Below the pieces are notes generated by a model. It saw nothing but the letters and a program-made list of their open reading frames with translations. It made no database searches and was not told the origin of the DNA. Made by a program: the position numbers and the translations under genes. Positions 55,344 to 64,000 of a DNA stretch of 64,000 nucleotides are shown one piece after another. Origin of the DNA: Ancylobacter sp. TS-1 (GTDB taxonomy: Bacteria > Pseudomonadota > Alphaproteobacteria > Rhizobiales > Xanthobacteraceae); the NCBI RefSeq assembly GCF_009223885.1, contig NZ_CP045144.1, forward strand, positions 1,860,001 to 1,924,000. Direction: 5' to 3'. Each line of letters starts with the position of its first letter. The first letter of the stretch is position 1.

Positions 55344-56381
55344 TTACTCCCCACCCTCGTCGAACAGCGGCATCTGGTTGACGCTCGCCGGCGCGGCGAG
55401 GCCGAGATGCTTGAAGGCGTGGGCGGTGAGCACGCGCCCGCGCGGGGTGCGCTGGAGAAAGCCCTGCTGCACCAGATAGGGCTCGATGATTTCCTCGATG
55501 GCGTCGCGCGGCTCGGAGAGCGCGGCGGCGATGGTCTCCACCCCCACCGGCCCGCCGCCATAATTCATCGCGATGACCGAGAGATAGCGCCGGTCCATCT
55601 GGTCGAGGCCGAGCCCGTCCACTTCCAGCGCCCGCAGCGCGTGGTCGGCGGCGGCACGGTCGATGATCTCCTTGCCCGCCACCAGCGTGAAGTCGCGCAC
55701 CCGGCGCAGCAGCCGGCCGGCGATGCGCGGCGTGCCGCGCGCGCGCCGGGCGATCTCGCGCGCACCGTCCTTCGCAATGGGAATGCCGAGCACCCGGGCG
55801 CCGCGCGTCACCACCAGCTCCAGCTCGTCGACCGTGTAGAAGTTCAGCCGGATCGGGATGCCGAAGCGGTCGCGCAGCGGCGTGGTGAGCAGGCCGGAAC
55901 GGGTCGTCGCGCCTACGAGGGTGAATTTCGACAGCGAGATCTTCACCGAGCGCGCCGCCGGCCCCTCGCCGATGATCAGGTCGAGTTCATAGTCCTCCAT
56001 CGCCGGATAGAGGATTTCCTCCACCGCCGGGTTGAGGCGATGAATCTCGTCGATGAATAGTACGTCGCGTTCTTCGAGATTGGTCAGCAGCGCCGCCAGA
56101 TCCCCCGCCTTGGCGATGACGGGACCGGAAGTGGAGCGGAAACCCACCCCCAGCTCGCGCGCCACGATCTGCGCCAGCGTGGTCTTGCCGAGCCCCGGCG
56201 GGCCGACGAACAGCACGTGGTCGAGCGCCTCGCCGCGCGTCTTGGCGGCCCGGATGAAGATGTCGAGATTGGCCCGCGCCTGCTCCTGGCCGACGAATTC
56301 GGCGAGGTTCTGCGGGCGCAGCGAGGCCTCGGCGAGGTCCTCCTCGCGCTTGTCGGGGGCGATGAGGCGCTTTTCGCTCAC
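55344..56381 (-). CDS. ruvB: Holliday junction helicase RuvB
   Basis: 345 residues. Walker [10 protein letters not shown], Walker B F-I-D-E-I-H, sensor 1 G-A-T-T-R-S-G and the winged-helix C-terminus are all present. Hexameric motor of branch migration with RuvA. It starts with GTG overlapping the ruvA stop (GTGA), so translation is coupled. Confidence 0.97.
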   Translation of the reverse strand: MSEKRLIAPDKREEDLAEASLRPQNLAEFVGQEQARANLDIFIRAAKTRGEALDHVLFVGPPGLGKTTLAQIVARELGVGFRSTSGPVIAKAGDLAALLTNLEERDVLFIDEIHRLNPAVEEILYPAMEDYELDLIIGEGPAARSVKISLSKFTLVGATTRSGLLTTPLRDRFGIPIRLNFYTVDELELVVTRGARVLGIPIAKDGAREIARRARGTPRIAGRLLRRVRDFTLVAGKEIIDRAAADHALRALEVDGLGLDQMDRRYLSVIAMNYGGGPVGVETIAAALSEPRDAIEEIIEPYLVQQGFLQRTPRGRVLTAHAFKHLGLAAPASVNQMPLFDEGGE

Positions 56382-56995
56382 TTCGCCAGTTCCTTCAGGC
56401 CGAGCCGGATCAGCCGGGCGGTGTCGGCGCCCTCACCGGCCTCGCGCAGCGCCGCCGCCACCGCCGCGCTGGCCTGAAGCTGCGCATAGCCGAGATTGAC
56501 CAGCGCCGAGACCGCGTCCGCCACCGGGGCGGGCGCGCGCCTCTCCTCGAGGGAGGCGGCGAGCCCGACCACTGCCGGGTCGACGTCCGAGAAGCCCGGC
56601 GCCTTGTCCTTCAGCTCGGCGACGATGCGCGCGGCCACTTTCGGGCCGACGCCATTGGCGCGCGCCACCATCGCCCGGTCGCCCAGCGCCACCGCATTGG
56701 CAAGTTCGGAGGGCGAGAGCACCGAGAGCACGGAAAGCGCCACCTTGGCGCCGACGCCCTGCACGTTCTGCAACAGCAGGAACCAGCTTTTCTCGGCCGG
56801 GGAGACGAAGCCGTAGAGGCGGATCATGTCCTCGCGCACGAAGGTCTCGATGAACAGCGTCGCCGCCTCACCCGGCGAGGGCAGCGCCTGCAACGTGCGG
56901 GCGGAGCAGTGCACGAGATAGCCGACGCCGTGCACATCGAGGATCACATGCTCGTCGCCATAGCTGTCGACCGTGCCCTTGAGCTTTCCGATCAT
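56378..56995 (-). CDS. ruvA: Holliday junction helicase RuvA
   Basis: 205 residues from the ATG at 56995 (M-I-G-K-L-K-G). An OB fold (1-65), two helix-hairpin-helix motifs (about 70-140; [10 protein letters not shown] and A-N-G-V-G-P-K-V-A) and the RuvB-binding C-terminal domain (about 155-205) are visible. It binds the four-way junction. Confidence 0.96.
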   Translation of the reverse strand: MIGKLKGTVDSYGDEHVILDVHGVGYLVHCSARTLQALPSPGEAATLFIETFVREDMIRLYGFVSPAEKSWFLLLQNVQGVGAKVALSVLSVLSPSELANAVALGDRAMVARANGVGPKVAARIVAELKDKAPGFSDVDPAVVGLAASLEERRAPAPVADAVSALVNLGYAQLQASAAVAAALREAGEGADTARLIRLGLKELAK

Positions 56996-57020
56996 GCGAA
57001 CCTGCCGCCCCTCGTGCCGA

Positions 57021-57539
57021 TCATCCCGCCGCCGCCATCCGCGCCTTAAGCGCCGCCATGCCGCGATGCTGCGCGTGGGTGACGGCGACCGCAAGCGCGT
57101 CGGCGGCATCGTCGGTGGTGAAGTCGGCCTGCGGCAGCAGCACCTTGATCATCATGCGGATCTGCGCCTTGTCGGCCCGCCCGGCGCCGACCACGGTCTT
57201 CTTGACCAGCAGAGCCGCATATTCGGCCACCGGCACGCCCGCCAGCGCCGGGGTCAGCATCACCACGCCGCGCGCCTGCCCGAGCTTGAGCGTCGAGGCC
57301 GGGTTCACATTGACGAAGGTCTCCTCCACCGCCGCCTCGTCCGGCAGATAGGTGCGCAGAACGGCGGCAAGCTCGGTGTGGAGACAGGCGAGGCGGGTAG
57401 CGAGCCCGCCCTCCTCGGGCGGCATCACGGTGCCGCAGGCGACGAAGGTCAGGCGCGTACCCGCAGCCTCGATCACCCCCCAGCCGGTGCGGCGGAGGCC
57501 GGGATCGAGCCCGACGATGCGAATCGGAAGCGGCGCCAT
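57021..57539 (-). CDS. ruvC: Holliday junction endonuclease RuvC
   Basis: 172 residues from the ATG at 57539. The catalytic acidic residues are seen in [22 protein letters not shown] and D-A-A-D-A-L-A-V-A. It resolves junctions by paired cuts. ruvC-ruvA-ruvB form one operon, with 25 bp between ruvC and ruvA. Confidence 0.96.
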   Translation of the reverse strand: MAPLPIRIVGLDPGLRRTGWGVIEAAGTRLTFVACGTVMPPEEGGLATRLACLHTELAAVLRTYLPDEAAVEETFVNVNPASTLKLGQARGVVMLTPALAGVPVAEYAALLVKKTVVGAGRADKAQIRMMIKVLLPQADFTTDDAADALAVAVTHAQHRGMAALKARMAAAG

Positions 57540-57637
57540 GGCCTCAGTGCGTAGCCGAACAAATGACGAACGCCTAGTGGCGACGGCGTCCCGGCCGCCC
57601 CGGCGCGGCCGGGATGGCAAACATGGTAAACGCAGGG

Positions 57638-58570
57638 TTAACGCCCCGCCCGTCCCGCCCCGAAGGCGCCGCTCGCCAGCGCCACGCCGAGCCCCGTCGC
57701 GGCGACGCCGATGATGGCGGGAAGGTCCGGGTGCTCGCCCAGCACCGGCACCGCGATCAGCGCGGCGAGCGCCGGCACCAGCCCGGTGAAGGCGGCCGCG
57801 CGCGAGGGGCCGAGGCGCTCGATGGCCATGCCGAAGGCGACCAGCGCGACGACGCCCGACAGCAGGCCCTGAATCAGCAATTGCAGCAGCACCTCGCGGC
57901 CATAGCCGTCCGAGACCGCATGAATGACGCCCGGCAGGCCGGTCGGGGTGAGGATGATGATCGACCACAGGCCGGCCAGCCCGACGATCTCGGTCGGCTT
58001 CATGCCGGTGCGGCGGAAGGCGATGGTGTTGCCGGCCCACATGCACGCCCCGGCGAGAAGCAGCAGATGGCCGCGCCAGGCGCCGTCCTCGGGAAACAGC
58101 ACGCCGCGCCCGCCCAGCGTCAGCACGCCGAGCGCGATGCACAGAAAGCCCACCGCCCGCAGCCATCCCAGCCGCTCGCGCAGGAACAGCACCGAGACCA
58201 GCGCCACGATCAGCGGCATGGTGCCGGGCAGCAGCGGCCCGACATCGGCCGCCGGCACGAAGCGCATGGCATTGCCGACGATGAGGAAGAAGATCGCGCC
58301 CGCGCCGAGAAAGCACAGGATGAAGGGTCCGAGCCCCTTGCGGGGGATGATGCCGACGCGCCACCAGGCCGGCGCCAGCACGATGGCCGGCACGATGAAG
58401 CGCAGCCAGCCGACGGTCTCCGGCGGCAGGTGGCCGTGCACGGCGTGGCGGGTGGAGACGATCCACCCGCCCCAGATCGAGACGGCGAGCAGCGCGCAGG
58501 CGACGCCGACCAGCCGGTCGGAGAATGGCGCGGCATCCGCTCCGGTAGCGGAATTGAGGGGCTTTTCCAT
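57638..58570 (-). CDS. DMT-superfamily (EamA) transporter
   Basis: 310 residues, ten predicted helices in two EamA repeats ([12 protein letters not shown] at the start; [23 protein letters not shown] in the second). Substrate unknown. It lies 98 bp upstream of ruvC on the same strand and is divergent from the TauE-like gene. Confidence 0.85.
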   Translation of the reverse strand: MEKPLNSATGADAAPFSDRLVGVACALLAVSIWGGWIVSTRHAVHGHLPPETVGWLRFIVPAIVLAPAWWRVGIIPRKGLGPFILCFLGAGAIFFLIVGNAMRFVPAADVGPLLPGTMPLIVALVSVLFLRERLGWLRAVGFLCIALGVLTLGGRGVLFPEDGAWRGHLLLLAGACMWAGNTIAFRRTGMKPTEIVGLAGLWSIIILTPTGLPGVIHAVSDGYGREVLLQLLIQGLLSGVVALVAFGMAIERLGPSRAAAFTGLVPALAALIAVPVLGEHPDLPAIIGVAATGLGVALASGAFGAGRAGR

Positions 58571-58797
58571 AGGGGATTCCGGCCGCGCGGGGCGGCAAAA
58601 GAGCAGCGGCCGCAGCGGCGACGCCGGCGGCGCGAGTTGGCCTGAATGTGGCGCGCGCGATGTTGGGCGGCAAATGAGTTTTGCGAATAGACACGTTCAG
58701 GAAACGCGATCGAAGCGGGGGACCGGCGGCGTTGACGCGACCCCGGCGCGGTACTAGGTCTGCCGGGCGGCGATCCGCGCTGCGCCTGCGGTTCCCC

Positions 58798-59544
58798 ATG
58801 TCCTACGATCCGGCCCTCGTCTGGGCCTTCCTCACCGCGCTTGTCGCCGGCGTCACCCGCGGCTTTTCCGGCTTCGGCGGCGCGCTCATCTTCGTGCCGC
58901 TGGTCTCGGCCGCCTTCGGGCCGAAGGTCGCCGCGCCGACGCTGCTCGTCATCGACACGCTGATGACGCTGCCCTTCCTGCTGCCGGCGCTGCGGGCCTG
59001 CATCTGGCGGCAGGTCGCGCCCTTCGCGTTCGGCGCGGTGGTGGCGGTGCCGGCCGGCGTGTGGGTGCTCGATCACATCGACCCGATGGCGCTGCGCTGG
59101 GCGCTGGCGATGCTCAGCCTCGCTTTGCTGGTGCTGCTGATCTCCGGCTGGCGCCATTCCGGCCGGCACGGCCTGCCGACGACGCTCGGGGTCGGCGTGG
59201 TCGCCGGCTTCTGCGGCGGCGCGGCGCAGATGTCCGGCCCGGCCGTCGTCGCCTACTGGCTGGGCAGCGGCCAGCCCTCGGCGCTGGTGCGGGCGAACCT
59301 GTTCGGCTTCTTCGCCCTCGTCACGCTCGCCAGCGGCACCGCCTATGCCGCGCACGGCATGTTCACCGCCGAGGTCGGCCGGCTGTCGCTGCTGCTCGGC
59401 CCGGCCTATGCGCTCGGCCTCTATGCCGGCGCGCGCTCGTTCCACGGCGCCTCGGACCGCGCCTACCGCATCGCCGCCTATTGGGTGATCGCAGCGGCGG
59501 CGCTGTTCAGCCTGCCGCTGTTCGACGCGCTGCTGGGCCGCTGA
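58798..59544 (+). CDS. Sulfite exporter TauE/SafE-family membrane protein
   Basis: 248 residues with about eight helices and the two family motifs G-F-S-G-F-G-G-A-L and [12 protein letters not shown]. Members export sulfite, sulfonates or other organic anions, and the substrate is not predictable. The ATG at 58798 follows a GC-rich leader without a clear ribosome site. Confidence 0.83.
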   Translation: MSYDPALVWAFLTALVAGVTRGFSGFGGALIFVPLVSAAFGPKVAAPTLLVIDTLMTLPFLLPALRACIWRQVAPFAFGAVVAVPAGVWVLDHIDPMALRWALAMLSLALLVLLISGWRHSGRHGLPTTLGVGVVAGFCGGAAQMSGPAVVAYWLGSGQPSALVRANLFGFFALVTLASGTAYAAHGMFTAEVGRLSLLLGPAYALGLYAGARSFHGASDRAYRIAAYWVIAAAALFSLPLFDALLGR

Positions 59545-59593
59545 ACGCCCGGCCGGGACAGCACGCGGCCGCCCCGCCGGCTCAGGCCACGCC

Positions 59594-60340
59594 TCAGTCG
59601 CTCATCTTGGCGACGAAGGCGTCGGACAGCTCGAAATTGGCGTAGACGTTCTGCACGTCGTCATTGTCGTTGAGGTTGTCGACGAGGCGGATCAGCTTCT
59701 CCGCCACCTCGTCATCCACCGCCACCGTGTTCTGCGGGCGCCAGACGAGGCCCGACTTCTTCGGCTCGCCGAACTTGGCTTCGAGCGCGCGGGCGACCTC
59801 GTGCAGGTTCTCCACCGAGCAGACGATCTCATGGCCGTGCTCATCGGAGGTCACGTCGTCGGCGCCGGCGTCGATGGCGGCTTCCAGCATGTCGTCGGCC
59901 GAGGCCTTGGCCGCGTCGAACTCGACCGTGCCGATGCGGTCGAACATGAAAGAGACCGCGCCGGTCTCGGCCAGCGAGCCGCCCGACTTGGTGAAGTAGG
60001 AGCGCACTTCCGAGGCGGTGCGGTTGCGGTTGTCGGTCAGCGCCTCGACGATGACGGCGACGCCGCCGGGGCCGTAGCCCTCGTAGCGGATCTCGTCATA
60101 GTTCTCCGCGTCGCCGCCCTGCGCCTTCTTGATGGCGCGGTCGATATTGTCCTTGGGCATGTTCTCGGCGCGGGCCGCGAGAATGGCGGCGCGCAGGCGC
60201 GGGTTCATGTTGGGGTCGGGCAGGCCGAGCTTGGCGGCGACGGTGATTTCACGCGCCAGCTTGGAGAACAGCTTGGAGCGCACCGCGTCCTGCTTGCCCT
60301 TGCGGTGCATGATGTTCTTGAATTGCGAATGCCCGGCCAT
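59594..60340 (-). CDS. yebC: YebC/PmpR-family translation-associated or transcriptional regulator
   Basis: 248 residues from the ATG at 60340, with GGAGG seven bases upstream; [14 protein letters not shown] is the family's characteristic start. Other hallmarks are [20 protein letters not shown] and N-R-T-A-S-E-V-R. YebC proteins bind DNA in some species and, in recent work, relieve ribosome stalling. The gene lies near ruvCAB, as is usual. Confidence 0.95.
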   Translation of the reverse strand: MAGHSQFKNIMHRKGKQDAVRSKLFSKLAREITVAAKLGLPDPNMNPRLRAAILAARAENMPKDNIDRAIKKAQGGDAENYDEIRYEGYGPGGVAVIVEALTDNRNRTASEVRSYFTKSGGSLAETGAVSFMFDRIGTVEFDAAKASADDMLEAAIDAGADDVTSDEHGHEIVCSVENLHEVARALEAKFGEPKKSGLVWRPQNTVAVDDEVAEKLIRLVDNLNDNDDVQNVYANFELSDAFVAKMSD

Positions 60341-60465
60341 CGCCGCCTCCACGTCGCGCCGGCGGCCGCTGCCGCACCGGCGTATCCCTGTTCTCGAAAG
60401 CAAAGAGTGCGCGGCTTATAGGCGAGTGCCCCCACGCGCGTAAAGCGGCGCCTTGGGGGCCGACC

Positions 60466-61281
60466 CTACCAGAAGGCGGGGACCGCCGGCTCCAGCGCCC
60501 CGCCGAGGCGCACCGGCGCCAGCTTCACCGCGCGGCCGGAAGCGTCGGTCTCCACCGCGAGGCCCGACAGCGTGCCCTCGCCCGCCGCCGGCTCGAAGCG
60601 CGCGGAGCCGATCTTGCGGGTGAAGCGCCGCAGCGGCTCCTCCTTGTCCATGCCGATCACGCCGTCATAGCAGCCGCACATGCCGACATCGGTCATGTAG
60701 GCGGTGCCGCCCGGCAGGATGCGGTGGTCGGCGGTCGGCACATGGGTGTGGGTGCCGACCACGAGGCTCGCGCGCCCGTCGCACCAATGGCCGAAAGCCT
60801 GCTTCTCGCTGGTGGTCTCGGCGTGGAAATCGACGATCGCCGCGTCCGCCACCTGCCCCAGCGGGGCGGCGTCCAGCTCGCGGTCGATGCTGGCGAACGG
60901 ATCGTCGAGCGGGTCCATGAAGACGCGGCCCATCATGTTGACGACCAGCACCTGCGCGCCGCTGCGCGCCTCGATCAGCGCCGCGCCGCGTCCCGGCGTG
61001 CCGGGCGGGTAGTTGGCGGGACGGATCAGGCGCGGGGCGCGCTCGATGAACACCAGCGCCTCGCGCTGGTCGAAGGAATGGTTGCCGAGCGTCACCGCGT
61101 CGGCGCCGGCCTCGAGGAATTCCTCATAGATCGCCTCGGTGATGCCGAAGCCGCCGGCGGCGTTCTCGCCGTTGACCACGACGAGATCGAGCGCCCACGC
61201 CTCGCGCAGGCGCGGCAGATGCTGCTGCACGACCAGACGGCCGGGCCGCCCCACCACGTCACCGAGAAAAAGCAGGCGCAT
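60466..61281 (-). CDS. ymdB: YmdB/TIGR00282-type metallophosphoesterase
   Basis: 271 residues. The metal-binding residues lie in F-L-G-D-V-V-G-R-P-G-R, N-G-E-N-A-A-G-G-F-G, L-G-N-H-S-F-D, V-D-F-H-A-E-T-T-S-E-K and V-V-G-T-H-T-H-V-P-T-A-D. The family hydrolyses 2',3'-cyclic nucleotides and affects RNA turnover. It starts three bases after the fau stop, so the two are cotranscribed. Confidence 0.9.
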   Translation of the reverse strand: MRLLFLGDVVGRPGRLVVQQHLPRLREAWALDLVVVNGENAAGGFGITEAIYEEFLEAGADAVTLGNHSFDQREALVFIERAPRLIRPANYPPGTPGRGAALIEARSGAQVLVVNMMGRVFMDPLDDPFASIDRELDAAPLGQVADAAIVDFHAETTSEKQAFGHWCDGRASLVVGTHTHVPTADHRILPGGTAYMTDVGMCGCYDGVIGMDKEEPLRRFTRKIGSARFEPAAGEGTLSGLAVETDASGRAVKLAPVRLGGALEPAVPAFW

Positions 61282-61284
61282 CCG

Positions 61285-61890
61285 TCACTCCTCCACCGGC
61301 CGGATGATACCCCCATCCGTGGCGATGGCGTCCAGCCGCTCGTCATGGGGCTCGTCCGGCACGGCGGGAAGCTCCTGCACGGCGAAGGCGTAGCCCACGG
61401 CCTCGATCCGCTTCACCCGGCGCAGCAGCGCCAGCGTGCGGTCGTAGAAGCCGGCGCCGTAGCCGAGCCGGTGGCCGCGCGCGTCGAAGCCGGCGAGCGG
61501 CACCACCAGCACGTCCGGCGTCACGGCGGGGGCGCTTTCCGGCGGCGCGGGGATGGCGAAGCGGCCGGGGCCGCGCGAGGGTTCGAGTTCGACGCCCGGC
61601 TCCCACAGCCGGAATATCAGCGGCTTGCCGGGCGCCAGCACCACCGGCAGGGCGATGTCGGCGCCGCCCTCGCGCAGCCGCCGCACCAGCGGCGCGGTGG
61701 CGATCTCGGAGCCGATCGGCGCGAAGACGGAGACCACCTCGCCCTTCACCTCGCCCAGCCACGCCATGGCGTGGTCCGCCGCGCTCTCGGCCGCCGCCGC
61801 GCGCGCTTCGGGCGCCAGCGCATTGCGCTGCGCGAGCGCCTGCGCACGCAGATCGGCCTTGTCGGTGGAGGGGAAGGGACACTGGGGCAT
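61285..61890 (-). CDS. fau: 5-formyltetrahydrofolate cyclo-ligase
   Basis: 201 residues from the ATG at 61890. The substrate-binding G-Y-G-A-G-F-Y-D-R-T and P-L-A-G-F-D segments and K-A-D-L-R-A-Q near the start are clear. It converts 5-formyl-THF to 5,10-methenyl-THF, and would help handle folate one-carbon units generated by sarcosine breakdown. The start lies only 10 bases after the 6S RNA 3' end and lacks a clear Shine-Dalgarno. The longer frame to 62124 runs through the RNA gene and is rejected. Confidence 0.93.
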   Translation of the reverse strand: MPQCPFPSTDKADLRAQALAQRNALAPEARAAAAESAADHAMAWLGEVKGEVVSVFAPIGSEIATAPLVRRLREGGADIALPVVLAPGKPLIFRLWEPGVELEPSRGPGRFAIPAPPESAPAVTPDVLVVPLAGFDARGHRLGYGAGFYDRTLALLRRVKRIEAVGYAFAVQELPAVPDEPHDERLDAIATDGGIIRPVEE

Positions 61891-61900
61891 GATGATGAGT

Positions 61901-62056
61901 GCGGAGCCACGATGGCCGTTGGAGGATCGATCCCGGGAACCTACAACGTAGGTGGGCGCCGTGTGTCCGAGCCCAGGGGCAAGGTCAGGGACAGCTCCCT
62001 TTGAGATCGATAAGGCCCCGGGGAATATGTTCTCCTGACGAGCCTCGCAGCCCCGC
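61901..62056 (-). ncRNA. ssrS: 6S RNA
   Basis: A 156-base RNA gene just upstream of fau, the usual place for 6S RNA. Its ends pair in a 12-bp helix, GCGGGGCUGCGA (62056-62045) with UCGUGGCUCCGC (61912-61901), with three G-U pairs and no mismatch. The interior has the alphaproteobacterial 6S-like stretches AUCUCAAAGGGAGCUGUCCC and CCCACCUACGUUGUAGGUUC with an open central bubble. A promoter 6-7 bases before 62056 predicts the same 5' end. 6S RNA mimics an open promoter and sequesters the housekeeping RNA polymerase. The call rests on reading and context, not on a covariance search. Confidence 0.88.
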
Positions 62057-62062
62057 ATGACA

Positions 62063-62092
62063 AATCTAGGACGTGCGGGGTCGGATTGCCAG
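62063..62092 (-). promoter_or_regulatory. Promoter of the 6S RNA gene
   Basis: On the minus strand CTGGCA/TGGCAA (about 62092-62086), 17-18 bp, then TAGATT (62068-62063), the same -10 hexamer as at ftsH. The start would be at about 62056, the first base of the closing helix. Confidence 0.65.
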
Positions 62093-62152
62093 AGGGGAGC
62101 GCACGCGCCGAAGCCGGGTTCCACGGAATTGATCGCGGGCCTCTCCGTTCGG

Positions 62153-62242
62153 CGTCATCCCGGCCGAGCGAAGCGAGAGCCGGGATCGCATCCCGATCGG
62201 CACACGATCCCGGATCGGTCCTGCGGACCGTCCGGGATGACG
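62153..62242. repeat. Type A repeat, copy 8
   Basis: Bounded by CGTCATCCCGG and CCGGGATGACG. Together with the 6S RNA it accounts for most of the 364-bp gap between fau and the quinone oxidoreductase gene. Confidence 0.88.
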
Positions 62243-62254
62243 ATCATGGGACGA

Positions 62255-63256
62255 TCACCCCACGCTCAGCATGATCTTGCCGATATGCGCGCTGGTCTCC
62301 ATGCGCGCATGCGCCTCGCTGGCCTTCTCCAGCGGGAAGATCCGGTCGAGCACCGGCTTCACCGTGCCGGCCTCGATCAGCGGCCAGACCCTCTCGCGCA
62401 GCGCGGCCGCGATCACCGCCTTCTCGGCCTTGGGGCGCGAGCGAAGGGTCGAGCCCATATGCGAGAGCCGCTTGAGCATCAGCCGCATATAGTCGATCTG
62501 CACCTTGGAGCCTTCCATGAAGGCGATCTGCACGATGCGCCCCTGCGGCGCGGCCGCCTCGTAATTGCGGGCGATATAGGAGCCGCCGACCATGTCGAGG
62601 ATGACGTTGACGCCGCGACCGGGCGCCTTCTCCTTGATGACGGCGACGAAATCCTCGTTCTTGTAGTCGATGGCAACATCCGCGCCGAGTTCGCGGCAGA
62701 CCGCGCACTTCTCCGCGCTGCCGGCGGTGGTGAACACCGTCGCGCCGAAGGCCTTGGCAAGCTGGATCGCCGTGGTGCCGATGCCGGACGTGCCGCCATG
62801 CACGAGGAAGCTCTCGCCGGCCTTCAGCCCGGCAAGGTCGAACACATTGGTCCACACGGTGAAGAAGGTTTCCGGCAGCGCCGCCGCCTCGATCATCGAG
62901 AGGCCGGCGGGCACCGGCAGCGCCGCGCCGGCATCGGCGAGGCAGTACTGGGCGTAGCCGCCGCCCGAGACCAGCGCGCACACCTTGTCGCCGATCTTCC
63001 ACGCGCCGGCGCCCTCGCCGAGGCCGACCACCTCGCCGGCGATCTCCAGGCCGGGAACGTCGGAGGCGCCGGGCGGGGGCGGATACAGGCCCTTGCGCTG
63101 CATCACGTCCGGCCGGTTGACGCCGGCCGCCGCGACCTTGACCAGTATCTCGCCCTTTCCGGGCACCGGCACCGGCCGCGGCTCGGGAACCAGGGCTTCC
63201 GGCCCGCCGGGGCTCGGCAGTCCGATGGCGGTCATGGTGGCGGGCAGGTCGGTCAC
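62255..63256 (-). CDS. NAD(P)H-quinone oxidoreductase, zinc-independent MDR family (PIG3-type)
   Basis: 333 residues. The N-terminal GroES-like domain (G-V-N-R-P-D-V-M-Q-R-K-G-L-Y-P-P-P-P-G) and the nucleotide fold (H-G-G-T-S-G-I-G-T-T-A-I-Q-L-A, near 150) identify the TIGR02824/PIG3 group of quinone reductases, which use NADPH and lack zinc ligands. Probably detoxifies quinones. Divergent from the DUF1192 gene. Confidence 0.9.
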   Translation of the reverse strand: MTDLPATMTAIGLPSPGGPEALVPEPRPVPVPGKGEILVKVAAAGVNRPDVMQRKGLYPPPPGASDVPGLEIAGEVVGLGEGAGAWKIGDKVCALVSGGGYAQYCLADAGAALPVPAGLSMIEAAALPETFFTVWTNVFDLAGLKAGESFLVHGGTSGIGTTAIQLAKAFGATVFTTAGSAEKCAVCRELGADVAIDYKNEDFVAVIKEKAPGRGVNVILDMVGGSYIARNYEAAAPQGRIVQIAFMEGSKVQIDYMRLMLKRLSHMGSTLRSRPKAEKAVIAAALRERVWPLIEAGTVKPVLDRIFPLEKASEAHARMETSAHIGKIMLSVG

Positions 63257-63378
63257 GGCGTCTTCCTCGTCCTCGCAGGAATGTCGTTTCCTCGTAGGTC
63301 AAGCGGCCCCGACTGGCAACCGGCCCCGCCCGGCACTAGATTATGGAGGACGTGGAAGAGTTTCGCGGGAGTGACGCC

Positions 63379-63582
63379 ATGGCGATCGACGACGAGCTGT
63401 TTCCTTTGGCCGGCCTGAAGAAGGCGTCCGCGCACGAGATCGGCGCCGACCTGTCGGTGCTTTCCGAGACCGAGATCGAGGAGCGCATCGCCCACCTCGC
63501 CGCCGAGATCGAGCGCCTGAAGGTGGCGCTGGAGAAGAAGCGCGCCTCGCGCGCGGCGGCGGAGAACGTCTTCAAGCTCTGA
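63379..63582 (+). CDS. DUF1192 small coiled-coil protein
   Basis: 67 residues from the ATG at 63379, with GGGAG seven bases before it. The typical DUF1192 layout is present: an acidic start (M-A-I-D-D-E-L), H-E-I-G-A-D-L-S-V-L-S, then a helical L-x-x-E-I-E-R-L-K-V-A-L-E-K-K-R-A-S-R-A-A. Function unknown. An in-frame ATG at 63343 would add 12 residues but has no ribosome site. The gene pairs with DUF1465 in many Rhizobiales. Confidence 0.88.
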   Translation: MAIDDELFPLAGLKKASAHEIGADLSVLSETEIEERIAHLAAEIERLKVALEKKRASRAAAENVFKL

Positions 63583-63604
63583 AGGCCCCGCCGATTTAAC
63601 CGGC

Positions 63605-63727
63605 GATTAAGCTTTCCGAACTATTACTGGCGTCGGTCCAGTTTTGACCGCGAGTGGCTTCTGTCCACTCTGTTTGACGCATCCCTGTCTACACTTTTCG
63701 AGCCGCCTCCGGGCGGCTCTTTTTTTC
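63605..63727 (+). ncRNA. Candidate small RNA between the DUF1192 and DUF1465 genes
   Basis: The region holds a GAGTGG/CCACTC hairpin (63652-63670), an unpaired stretch containing CATCCCTGTCT, and a strong intrinsic terminator at 63700-63727 whose loop side carries CCTCC. There is no open frame. It starts more than 100 bases after the DUF1192 stop and is of lower GC than its neighbours. CCTCC-type loops occur in rhizobial small RNAs that pair with ribosome binding sites. The 5' end is a guess; a long DUF1192 3' untranslated region is the alternative. Confidence 0.4.
63700..63727 (+). terminator. Rho-independent terminator
   Basis: A perfect 8-bp stem, GAGCCGCC-TCCG-GGCGGCTC, followed by seven T. 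It ends the DUF1192 transcript or the candidate small RNA. Confidence 0.92.
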
Positions 63728-63841
63728 GTCCCCGCTATCCATCGCCGCGCGGCGGCATGACCACTGGACAGCGCGCCCGCGCTGCGCGACAGGCTGGAGC
63801 GCGCGAACGTCGCGCGGGCAGAGGGTGCGTCGGGTCGAGCG

Positions 63842-64000
63842 ATGGACGGTTTCCGGAACGATACGCAGGCGGACGGGCCGGCCATGGGGCAGACGGTGCT
63901 TCTGGCCGAACGGCGCCTCGCCTCGCCGGCCTTCGCCGCGCTGTTCCGCGAGGGCATGGAACTGATCGACGAGAGCGCCGCCTATCTCGACGGCGAGGGG
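63842..64000 (+). CDS. DUF1465 family protein, 5' part (cut by window end)
   Basis: 53 codons from the ATG at 63842, open to the last base. The segment L-A-S-P-A-F-A-A-L-F-R-E-G-M-E-L-I-D-E-S then A-A-Y-L-D-G-E-G matches the start of DUF1465 proteins, which follow DUF1192 in Rhizobiales. An alternative ATG is at 63882. Function unknown. Confidence 0.75.
   Translation, partial: MDGFRNDTQADGPAMGQTVLLAERRLASPAFAALFREGMELIDESAAYLDGEG

Noticed and set aside
61285..62124. Longer fau reading frame starting at 62124
   Set aside because: The extension is the 6S RNA gene and its promoter; the enzyme's homology begins after 61890.

Overview
The window is a gene-dense, strongly GC-rich chromosome segment. 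It most resembles an alphaproteobacterium of the Hyphomicrobiales (Rhizobiales), perhaps a Xanthobacteraceae-type organism such as Ancylobacter, Starkeya or Xanthobacter. This rests on the conserved order yebC / ruvCAB / ybgC-tolQRAB-pal-cpoB-tilS-ftsH / glmM, on a 6S RNA next to fau, on DUF1192, DUF1465, DUF2852 and DUF1275 proteins, and on two intergenic repeat families. The genus is a guess. There are no rRNA, tRNA, CRISPR, IS or prophage genes.

Layout. 1-4.6 kb: mixed metabolic genes (two-domain VOC protein, DMT exporter, GNAT, ion-channel-like protein, lysozyme inhibitor, PuuE-type allantoinase). 4.7-8.6 kb: eda, then the serine-synthesis genes serC and serA on the minus strand, with a structured serC leader. 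8.7-9.4 kb: an AT-rich sulfotransferase-like gene that looks acquired. 9.5-11.3 kb: an outer-membrane beta-barrel protein and a DUF533/TerB protein.

11.5-42 kb is a large methylated-amine island: choline uptake (choXWV), choline to glycine betaine (betA and a betI-betB fused gene), betaine to dimethylglycine (gbcAB), dimethylglycine to sarcosine (dgcAB with its own ETF pair), sarcosine to glycine (soxBDAG), and serine to pyruvate (sdaA). Two GlxA/GbdR-type AraC regulators, an FAD monooxygenase and a DUF1275 membrane protein lie inside it. The window thus encodes nearly the whole route from choline to pyruvate; the glycine-to-serine step (glyA) is not here.

42-58 kb: the minus-strand envelope and repair block (glmM, a methyltransferase, ftsH, tilS, cpoB, pal, tolBARQ, ybgC, DUF2852, TetR, ruvBAC). 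57.6-64 kb: transporters, yebC, a YmdB-type phosphodiesterase, fau preceded by 6S RNA, a quinone oxidoreductase, DUF1192, a candidate small RNA and the start of a DUF1465 gene cut by the window end.

The most unusual item is the BetI-BetB fusion: one uninterrupted frame joins a complete TetR-type choline-sensing repressor to a complete betaine aldehyde dehydrogenase, with two BetI-like operators upstream. It would be a choline counterpart of the PutA repressor-enzyme. Other notable items are a shared GTCGCA tandem motif before soxB and dgcA, a 6S RNA whose predicted 5' end agrees with its promoter, the serC leader, and eight copies of a GTCATCCCGG-bounded repeat.
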